Source: Chalciporus piperatus
Taxonomy: Eukaryota; Basidiomycota; Agaricomycetes; Boletales; Boletaceae
Direction of reading: 5' to 3'
Assembly: GCA_038093975.1 (NCBI GenBank)
Contig: JBBPTG010000395.1
Span: forward strand, 1-16,881
Length of the DNA: 16,881 nt
The notes under the pieces were generated by a model. The model ran no database searches, was not told where the DNA came from, and saw only the letters and a program-made list of their open reading frames with translations. Shown piece after piece: positions 1 through 8,813 of this stretch. The position numbers and the translations under genes are program-made. Each line of letters begins with the position of its first letter. The first letter of the stretch is position 1.

Positions 1-375
1 CTTCCAGACAACCAATTCGGGTGAATCTTTCCGCGTCCCATACGACAACGGCTCTGCGTTCTGAACACGATGCGATAAGCTTGCCATTGGGCGAGATCGC
101 GACTGAATGAATCTCGTCCTGATGTCCGAGAGGGATGCCGATCTGGGAGCCAGTTCGAACGTCCCATATACGGACTGTTCCATCCCTTGAACCCGACGCA
201 ATTGTCTGACCATCGGGGAAGAATCCGACCAAGCTGACCAATTGACTATGGTCACGTAGAGGACGACCAACCTGTGAACCCGTCTCGATGTCCCAGATCC
301 GGATAGTGCGTCCATCGCCACACGACGCGATCCATCGTCCATCAGGCGACAAAGCAAGTGATCTAATATCCTCGG
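1..375 (-). repeat. WD40 repeats of the NLR (about three, partial at the edge)
   Basis: Read on the minus strand, this stretch encodes three consecutive units of about 42 residues. Each has the typical order S-P-D/N-G...IAS...R-I-W-D. The first two units end in TIRIWDIETGSQ and TVRIWDVRTGSQ and the third contains VVVWDAERF. The frame is open to the window edge, so further repeats probably lie to the left. In this family the WD40 array is the ligand-sensing part and is known to evolve by repeat exchange. Confidence 0.88.
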
Positions 376-3300
376 CATATGGTGGTCTGATAAGCGAGGC
401 TTGGGGCGGCACGAGAAGCTGAAGCAAAGGCCAATCCTCGGCCAGTCCTACGATGACTCGTAGGACCCGGTTCAACTTCGAAGCGACCGAGGAAGCGAAG
501 ACAGAGTTCTTTGGTGCAAAGGGTAGGGTCGAGAGATATAGATGTGGCGTGCTCTGGGAGATGGGACCACCGAAAACTCGGATGAAACGTTGTGCATCTC
601 GCGCTATGGCCAATGTATCCGAGTACTCGTCGCATCCCTACGAAGAACAATGTTAATGGAACCAAAGACAATAAGTGTCATCGACGTACCTCAATCGTGG
701 CTGCCATGGATTCCAGTGCGCCATGGGCATCACCGATCCCTCCGAGGAGGCTGAGAGCCTCGAACCAATAAACCAGGAACTCCTGTCCAACAAACGAGCA
801 GATCTTTTCTCCAAGGTACGCATCGAGTGTCGCATTCTGTACATGCATAGCCCAGAATCGGCAAGCGTACAAGAGGTGAGGTGAGATATTGTTCTTGATA
901 CGCTTGGGGAGATCAAGAACATCGATGTTGCGTAGATACGAACTCTCTAGACCACATATATTGAACCGGAGTTCTTTTGTCATGAGTGGCGAACGCGAGG
1001 ATACGATGTGTTTCGTTCTTCACGAGGTCAACAAAGAATTCTCCGCTCCGGGATGGATCTATCAGGAAGTCGTGGAACGAAGCGTGTAAAGGGCGGATGG
1101 GGATGGATTGATCAGTGACGCCGCTCAACAAAGAGGCTAAGGATTCGAGGATGAGTTCGACTGCGAAACGATCATCGTCTTTGGGGAACAATTGTCTCAT
1201 CGCGTTGAGCGATCCCATAGGCAGTGGCTCGAGCGTGCCAAGGATTTGTCGCATCGTTGATTGAAAGCGAGCACGAGCTTTGGGGGAATGGTGGATGGCT
1301 TCAGTTAGGATGGTAGTGTATATGTGGTCGAGCAGTGAGCCATCTTCTGAGTCAGACGAAGTAACGAGGATTTCGAACCGATCCTTGGGACTGTATCCTC
1401 CTCGCGCCCTCGATCTGATAAATTCGCATGCAAGACGCGCCCACTCGAAAAGCCTGTCAGCCTTTCTGGCAAGTGCGACGAAATCCGGTTCAAGGAGACA
1501 ATTGCGAAGGGAATGAAGAGAATTGGATACGTAGAGGAGAATGTCACGTTCTGTAGATTGCGCGGGGATGTTATCCATGGTCTTGACACGCACATGCGAC
1601 TTGTCATGCAGTGCTTCGTTGATGTCAGGTAACGGACGAGATGTGAGAAGAATGCGAATGTTGAATGGCAGTTTGGTGACTTCATCTCTCAGCACCCACA
1701 GGATGTGCTTTCGAGTGCTCTCTGAGCCGCTCTCATCTAACGCATCAATAACGATGACGACCGGTCCAATGGTGACAGACTTCGACAAGGGTTCCAGCAC
1801 GAAGTTGTGCCATTGTTGGACGACGTCCACCGTGTTCTTGAGCGAAGCATTCGTGGAGACAGCCTCTGCTACAACGTGCCTGAGCCCAACGTTGCAATCC
1901 GCCAGATCGCGTGCGATCGTCGAGAATAGCTTCTCATGTCTTCTATCGCCGTCGCGGTTGCGATCGAAGCAAAAGAACGAACCGAGCCAGCCAACCTACT
2001 TCAGCCATCTTCCGATGGTGTGGCTAATGGCCGACTTCCCAGAACCCGCGACCCCGGAGAGCCAGAAGATACGTTGAGAGTCCTCCTTGTTGATCCAGTC
2101 AGTTATTTCCCCCAGAATCTCCAACCGGGTGCCGTCCAAGCATGTCTTCAGGGTGTTCATTCCGGCCCCAGCTGCGTACGGCACACCATCCAGTCGAACA
2201 TCTTGCCCTGTAAGGTGTCGGACACGGCGTTGGTAACCATCATGATCCTCGATCGAATGCCCAATGTACTGACCTAGTCGATCCAGATCGTTGACCATAC
2301 GGTGAAATTTCACCACCGTGTGTCGTGCGGCGTGGTCCCGAAACTTCTGCATCAGCACGTCCGGTGCATCGTTATATTTCTGGATCGTCGCGTCCGTTTC
2401 AGACAAGACATTCTTGCCAAGCCTCGTCCCTGTGAAATTGTTTGAGTTAGGACATGTACGAAAACTGTAATGTAATGGTCTGACAGAAGCCCGTCGTCTC
2501 GGAGTACTTGTCGATGAACTCTGCACAGTCCAAAATTTGATTCGACATAGGTCCGAGTACGTCCCGCATTCCATTGATCCTCTCGAGTTCGCCATCCTTG
2601 ATGAGGAATCTCTTGGATCTTTGGTAAGAGCTTGAGGGCTGATTCATCGCGGTTAACTTGGTTTAGGATGATCTGTCCCATCGGTTTATGGTCGATACCT
2701 GTGACGCTGAAGATAGCCCAGCCAAGGCAATCTTGGCGTATGGGTGAACCTAAGCATCTCACGGTCAGGCCGTGTCGATCCCTTTGAACGTTGAACGTAC
2801 ATTAGCGAGTTCTTTTACCAAGGTGTTGAATACCTTGAATGGCTGGAGATACGTTGAATCGATATTGTCGATGGACTGCAAAACGCTGTTTCCTTGCGAG
2901 GTCATATCGGCCACTGCTCCGACCCCTCCTAGAATTGTTTTGATGTCTGACTGTTGGTGTTCTGCTTGACTAATAGCGTTTTCCAAGTCGTCAGGCTTGG
3001 GGTGGCTGATCGAGTCGATAACAGCATTCTGATATCCCGTCAGATCAGATGCTCTCATGGACGCGTAGGCATGATCGAGCATACCTTTTCATTGGGAACG
3101 ACTTCGGCTTTAACGGAGATGTCTACTTGAGGTGGTGCTGGTTCATCAAGAACGGGTTCAAGTTGAAAACCCTTCGAGTAAGATGATGAATCACTGGCAA
3201 CGCCAGGCCTCCTTGACAAACCCAGGAGCTCTTACCTTGTGGTCGGTGATCAAAGATCCGCTGCAGTCGTTGTCCAAAGAACTGGGGATGATGTAGGAAA

Positions 3301-3381
3301 CGGATGCCTGCAAGGTTTAATGGTTCCCACCTGACGTGCTTTTCCGATGAGTTTCCGTGCTTTTCCAGTGCGAAGTAGATC
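1..3381 (-). pseudogene. NACHT-WD40 NLR-like gene, broken frame, truncated by the window edge
   Basis: This is a fungal STAND/NLR-type receptor read on the minus strand. Likely exons are 3307-3236, 3171-3085, 3028-2801, 2749-2485, 2429-690 and 637-1. An extra 5' exon (3381-3331) is possible, and the start codon was not found. Visible features in order are: a region that may be the end of a C2-like domain; a helical linker (VHPYAKIALAGLSSASQ, then RINGMRDVLGPMSNQILDCA); a NACHT Walker A (GVAGSGKS, about 2030); a Walker B (VVIVIDALDESG, about 1750); ILLTSRPLP; the post-NACHT motifs LRFNICGLESSYLRN and CRFWA; and WD40 repeats. The frame is broken three times: TAG at 1998-1996, a +1 shift near 2609, and a shift near 987. 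Conserved sequence continues in frame past the TAG, including FCFDRN. Such receptors are known to sense non-self and trigger cell death. I infer a recently decaying copy. Family assignment is firm; the pseudogene call is less so. Confidence 0.75.
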
Positions 3382-4242
3382 CTGGGATGATGTGGCTTTT
3401 GAATTTGCGGGCCCAGGGATCGACTATGCTTGAGGGTAAATACGAGAAAACGAGAAGTATACTATGTGTACGGAATGAACGGACCTGGCTTGGACCTAGG
3501 GATGGGGAAGGGAGATTGTCGGATTGACCGCCACTTGGACGACCTTGTTTCAACATGTGTCTCAACGCTCAGAACGATTTCGGTGGGATCGCACACTGAG
3601 GACGGGTCGAAGGGTTAGGCAACGCGACTTGCTGTGGTTGACCACGTTGCATTCATGGCGCGCCGAAGTTCCGTCGAGCGCCTAAGAGTACCTATCAGCA
3701 TCACGACCAGTACAGCGAATGATCAGAGACTCCGACTTGTTCATGGCCATCAAAATTCCATTCAAGTATTCGAGCGATGGTTGAAAGAGCGGCGTATCCG
3801 AGCCAGTGGGATTCGGTTGATAACTTGAAGCGAGCCTGACTTCAAGCCTCAAGTTCAAGATAAAGGAACGACCGTCTTCCTTCAATCTTCGGTCTGTCTA
3901 GGGGAGACTAAGTTCAAGATGTTTGAATGTTGTTGCATGGTATGTTCAAGATGGTGTGACAGAGTCGGCAAGCCTCGAACTTCAATGAAGCATGCTTGTT
4001 CTTGACTTCGTCACCCGTTCTCCAAACTGCTTCCAACCATGAATTGATGCCCTGTACCCAATGCATCGCGATGGAGGGCGTAAATGAAACACGCATGCTA
4101 GGTGAGTACGCATGAAGTGTCCCTGTGAAGGTGACTCGGATACTCTGACCTTCGTCGACTTGAATAACCTACAACCAAGCTGTTCTAAATCTCCTTCTCG
4201 TTCGTTAAAGTTGCGTCTCGCCCTCAACTCTAGCTAGTAAGG
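3382..4242. other. Intergenic region between divergent NLR and stonustoxin-like genes
   Basis: About 860 bp separates the NLR 5' end (minus) from the stonustoxin-like ATG (plus). I see no convincing coding frame. It must hold the promoters of both genes and perhaps an unrecognised first exon of the NLR. The stretch near 3825-3965 is rich in the words CTTGAA/TTCAAG on both strands. One pair forms a small inverted repeat of about 7 bp (CTTGAAG...CTTCAAG, near 3825-3850), too weak to name. Confidence 0.5.
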
Positions 4243-6728
4243 ATGACTTTCCCAACCCGTACCGGAGTTCCACCTGGAGTTCTCAGTCGGCTCACTCTCG
4301 GACATGCTGCATGCCTTGGAGAGCTGTACAACGAACGCTCAGGACAGTTTCTCGGTGTACAGTTGTATGAAGAGGGCAAGATCAAGGTGGCTACCACGAA
4401 CTTGAATCACACCGACCTCAGCCTCAGCATGTCGAACTCCTTCGAGAAGAAAGCTACCGTTTTAGATATCAAAGCCGAGCTCTCGCTCGAAATACTGGGC
4501 GGGCTCATCGAAGTCAGCGGCTCAGCCACATATCTCAGTGACACCAAATCTAACACCCACGAGCGTGCATGGGCAATGGCCTTGAAGATGCGGCTCCAGG
4601 AGAAACGCATGTTATTCGCAGAAGAGTGTCTTGGTCGTAACATCCTTGCGGTCGCCAAGGAAGATTATATCGCGACCGATCTTGCGACACATTTCGTCTC
4701 AGCCATCGTATATGGCGGCAACGTCATTGTCAACCTAGTTGCCCGTAGCTCGCACACAACGGAAGATGACAACGTGGAAGGAAACTTGGAGGCCGATCTA
4801 AGGATTCTCAAAAGCCTCGTCGACCTCAGAGGTGGAGTTGACCTCCGAAGCAGAAGTCAGCTCGAAGGGATGAACGACAAGCTTGAGATTGTTGTACGTG
4901 GCTTTGGTGGCAGCCATGGTATGAACTAATTATATGAGACATAGCTTCACGGCGATATGGCACTTGAAAGGGTCCCCACCAATGCACAGGACGTGCTAGA
5001 CACTTTCCCACAGGCTGCCAGACACATACGCGAGGGGGGTGGGGTTCCTATTTCCGTCGTCCTTCAGCCAATTCCTGCCAAACTTCGCCAGGCAGCCGCT
5101 TTTGTCTATCATCTCGACAAGCTACTCGTGGATGATATTCTGGACGTGTTCTCAAAGCTCGATGACCTCCGTAGTCGGTTCGCAGTCCTCATCGAGTGCA
5201 CGAACAAGCAACGAGACTTCGTTCCTCAGTTGGCGAAGATGAGTCGCCTCGTTGGCACCAGATACACCCAGAAACATGGGCATCTCCTGCACCAGCTCGG
5301 GAAGTTCGTTAGCGATTTTCAGCATGGGAGGACTCCCGATCCTGACTCCACTTTCGCTTTACACATCCCAGGATACGGCAATCCACCCACTTCCAATCCC
5401 AATGTGCTTGATGCTGCCAAGCAACTGCACGACCTTCATCACGACCCGGACTACCGGGATGAACTTGACGGGCAGTCCGCCCAGTATCCGTCCAGTCTCG
5501 TCGGCTTGGAAAACGCTCTCTCGTGCTTCTGGTCATTCCTCAGCGATGTCCAGAGAGTGTGGAGCCAGCCAACCTCTGGTTCGTCACTTGCGAATGACAT
5601 CAGCGCAGATCGTTTCCCCTTGAGCGGTCTTGAAGACGTATGCAGGGCTCCCAGCAAGCAGGATATCATACCACTCTTCGTCATGACGCCTCTCACATCT
5701 CGACAGTCCAATCTCGCCATCTATCGTTTTCTAGCATTACTGCGAGGACAAGGAAGCCATTACCTCAGGAACCCTTCGATCCAACCTTACATCCTATATG
5801 CTGAGAACCTGCAGGATCTCGAGGACATTCTACCGAACGACGACAAGTTTGTCCGACTGAAAAATCCCGCGATATTCGTTGGGGAGCTCACGAGTGAGGG
5901 AGAGTTGTTCTGGAAAACAGGCGATTTACGTCCGCCTGTCCCTGCCATCCGCGGTGCCCACGAAGAGTCACCGTTCCACTTGAATCTTCGTCATTTCTCT
6001 TTTAGCCCGCAGGCGCAGTGTGTAGTCTCAGATTCTTACCACTGCGTACACTGACTCATCCTGCTGCAGGAATGAGCTATACCTTCCTCTCGATGGTATC
6101 GATGGTACCAAGTCGTTCAGCCTCGCCGTTAGGGCAAAGCGTATCACTAATCATCGCCCTGATAACAAGATGCTGTTACAACTGGTTGATAAATCAAACT
6201 GGAACGCCATTGGGTTTGAGCTGCCCGCAAGGGTCGTTGTCAGGACGGTTAGAGGCGGTCAATGCACATTGTCAAACGGGACAAGGGATGCAGCCATAGG
6301 TGAAACTTTCACCTTGATCTTCGTCCAAAACACAGAAGTTGGGTGTAGATATCTCTACATCAACAACGAACACGTCGCAGAGGACAACTTTTGTAACCAT
6401 CCTATTGATTCTGACTGGAATCAGGTGCGTCTTTCACGCCATCCCCATTGTATATCAGCCAATTGTGAGGATTCCTTTAGCTGAAAGTCTCGTACACTTT
6501 TCCCCTGAGAGACCAGTGGTGGGATGGTGAGGTACGGCACCCTGGTGTCTGGTTCCTCTCGCCGCTACATACACGATCTTTCTCTAGGTTAACGGATTGT
6601 GGGCATATCCAAGGGCGCTGGGTGCAGTAAGTTCGATGTTTTTGACGTGCCACCGTTCTTTGGATGATGACACCAAGATTCAGGATGAAATTGCCAGGAT
6701 ATCGGCCGAACTTTTGGCTTCCGTGTGA
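4243..6728 (+). CDS. Stonustoxin/verrucotoxin-like (MACPF-related) protein
   Basis: Six exons can be read: 4243-4893, 4945-6017, 6070-6424, 6481-6531, 6588-6626 and 6684-6728, giving 737 residues. All introns are 51-57 bp with GT-AG ends, including GTACGT and GTAAGT donors. Residues 1 to about 220 resemble the N-terminal MACPF/CDC-like domain of the stonustoxin family: an LGELYNERSG motif near residue 28, then a Leu-Gly-Gly beta/turn stretch and a ...SDTKSN motif. Residues of about 260-340 are helical, like the focal-adhesion-targeting-like domain of that family. A thioredoxin-like part may follow at about 450-540 (PLFVMTPLTS). No PRY-SPRY domain is seen; the last 200 residues or so form an unrecognised beta-rich tail. 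There is no signal peptide, so it probably acts inside the cell. In fish the family forms pores; in fungi the role is unknown. The final small exons are the least certain part. Confidence 0.8.
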
Positions 6729-7530
6729 ATCTTGTCTCGTGTTGTATACGAATTTCTGGCTCGTTGGGATTGTTCAAGCACGTAGGCAAAGTCGAAGGAC
6801 AGTTCGCTATTATGGTAACATTCTCCGTGTTCGCGAACCGGCGTAGACGCTGGCGACGCCGAATCATCTCCGCTACATACCTCAATCTTACGTCGAATGG
6901 CTTTCCGTGACGGTGTTGCTTGCTTCTTCATCTTGAACCCGCGGAGCACGCTTCGAATAGGATATCACGTTTTCGCGCTGGTCAGTCACATTGTATAAGT
7001 TCGCGTGTCTGATATCCTCAACGGGCCGCAATGACCTCTGACATAACGCAAGATCATTGCAGGAATCGCAGCGTGCCTATTCACGGAGAGGGCGGGTTAT
7101 ATAGATACCCTCGTGACGAGTCCATAACTAGCTTGCATTGGCGAAGTTTGGAGCAGAGTATCCTGCATGTTTTTAGGTCAGCTCGAGTCTCGGCCCCTCA
7201 GGTGCTCACACTTGTCGCTTCAGTTGCCTGAGTAAACAGGTCACTGCTGTGACTTGGAGTCGAATCCCTTTACATGGCAGTAGCGAGTCGGGTCCGAGTC
7301 AGTAAGCAGACGGGCCGATTGTCTCGGCTCGTGAAGACTGTCGACCACATCAGTATTCAAGTCTGTGAAACTTGAGCCAATGAACATGTTCCATACTATC
7401 ATATAGTCCCTGAGGTATCCTGTAGGGCCTCCGTTTGTGCTGCTTTAACTTCATTCGTCACTCATCCAGCGGGCGATAGAATAGGGGTTTCCTAAAGAAG
7501 GTAACAGTGCGAGTGAGTTCCGCCCCTCTT
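6729..7530. other. Gene-poor stretch between the stonustoxin-like and F-box genes
   Basis: About 800 bp. Short open frames occur on both strands, but none shows a domain, good codon flow or a recognisable splice structure. The first part probably holds the 3' UTR of the stonustoxin-like gene and the last part the F-box promoter. I see no RNA gene or repeat here. Confidence 0.5.
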
Positions 7531-8341
7531 ATGGACCGAGCACAGTCGATGGGCGTTCATACCACATCCCTGAATGATGATTCTGAAGTCCAACCTCGTC
7601 CGCAACGGTACGATCGACGGCGTACTTTGAACCTCAATCTCGACGTACTAGACCTCGTTCGTCACTTCCTAATACTCGCTGAGTGACTCTCAATTCAATC
7701 ATAGATCGGGAGTTACATAGAGCCCATCGATCTCTTGAACCTCGCACGCACCTGCAAATCATTTAGATCTCTGTTGATGCAAAAGCTATCCACCTTCGTC
7801 TGGAAGACTACTCGAAAGAACGTCCAGCCCGCGAACTTCCCTGATTGTCCCGCTGACCTCTCCGAACCGCAATACGCGGATCTTGCGTTTGACTCTGCCT
7901 GCGATGTAGCTATTTCTCCAACTATATCTTTCGAATCAACTCAAGGAATACCCAGGGTTGTGCGGAAACGACGCAGACTGTGTTCTGGAGAATGCGTCGG
8001 AGGTATTGTTCCACTTGCACAAGACAACGGTAAATTCTTTTTACATGCTAGGATTTGTGCTTATCGGACATGTGGTCCCTGGGGCCGACACAGGTTTCGC
8101 TGTCTGGCTTTCTGCGATGATATAATTCGCAGTGTTGAAGCTGTCCCCGCAGAATGGTTTACAATAAACGGTGGTATGTTATACGTGGAGGCTCCTTACC
8201 GACTTATAACTGCAGCCAGACGCGGGATACTGGGTCGATGTCGATCAGATGACCTCGTTTCTGAACGAATTCAGCAAAACGTCGAGCTTGAAGGAACCAT
8301 TCTTGGATGACGTGTGCAAACGGAATAGAACCATTCGGCAG
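7531..8341 (+). CDS. F-box protein with CxxC...CxxC motif (C-terminal part unresolved)
   Basis: Exons 7531-7656, 7705-7905 and 7956-8029 join in frame from an ATG at 7531. The first intron removes a stop and restores an F-box: LNLDVLDL from exon 1 joins IGSYIEPIDLLNLARTCKSF from exon 2, followed by VWK and then CPADLSEPQYADLAFD. Exon 3 gives CDGC...VFWRMRRRYCSTC, a CxxC/CxxC pair that usually follows the F-box in agaric proteins of this type. F-box proteins couple substrates to SKP1-CUL1 ubiquitin ligases. A further coding block, YWVDVDQMTSFLNEF to KRNRTIRQ (8228-8341), also fits the family. I could not join it to exon 3 with normal splice sites: the frame between 8030 and 8215 does not match. 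The C-terminus may be mis-modelled, or the gene may be decaying; the true end could lie as far as about 8660. Confidence 0.65.
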
Positions 8342-8715
8342 GTCCGTGGGAATGCACTTTGCTGCGAGTCGTATGCCCCTCTCATATTTCGGACAGGTGC
8401 TTTGGGGCCAAGTCGGTTCGCTATCCATACAACATTTTCCCTTTCACGGACCAAAATCCCAGGCACAACCAGCCTTTTGCGTCCAGTGTGACCATTCTCG
8501 AAGCGTGCCCTGATCACGACTATGAATTGAGGTCTAACACATGCCACATGATAATTGTTATGGGTGGTGATGGACTCGGAGAGCTTGAAGGAACCTTCCA
8601 GTCCAACTTCGCGTTCTGTAAGAATTCTTCGCAGATTCACAGAATTCAGCGTGTGTGATCCTGCCACTGTGCTCTTTAGGCTCAGGCTGTGCTCTTCCGA
8701 ATCCTGTGTTCTTCT

Positions 8716-8737
8716 TCGTTGCGCCTAGGCGCAACGA
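8716..8737. repeat. 22-bp perfect palindrome upstream of the RBR gene
   Basis: The 22 bases read identically on both strands, centred between 8726 and 8727, with core GTTGCGCCTAGGCGCAAC. It lies about 76 bp before the ATG at 8814 and 9 bp before a TATA-like word. A dimeric transcription-factor site is possible; a chance or hairpin origin is not excluded. Confidence 0.6.
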
Positions 8738-8746
8738 GGCTCATGC

Positions 8747-8752
8747 TATAAG
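8747..8752 (+). promoter_or_regulatory. Possible TATA element of the RBR ligase gene
   Basis: TATAAG lies 61 bp before the ATG at 8814, just after the 22-bp palindrome. Spacing is plausible for a fungal core promoter with a short 5' UTR. There is no direct evidence of a transcription start. Confidence 0.3.
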
Positions 8753-8813
8753 AGCCTGTGAGTTGTCGCCCTGAGTAGGTCAACCCTCGGCCTCAAAGTT
8801 GACCGTGTCTACC

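Noticed and set aside
1541..2077. 178-codon open frame on the plus strand
   Set aside because: It is antisense to the NACHT domain. The minus frame shows Walker A, Walker B and other family motifs.
3317..3565. 82-codon minus-strand frame as the NLR first exon
   Set aside because: The position is right, but no clear N-terminal domain is encoded and the join to the next exon would need a 23-nt intron or a frame change. Only the downstream 51 nt (3381-3331) look at all plausible.
6589..6949. Two overlapping minus-strand open frames of about 90-100 codons
   Set aside because: They partly overlap the last exons of the stonustoxin-like gene in antisense. No motif or splice structure supports them.
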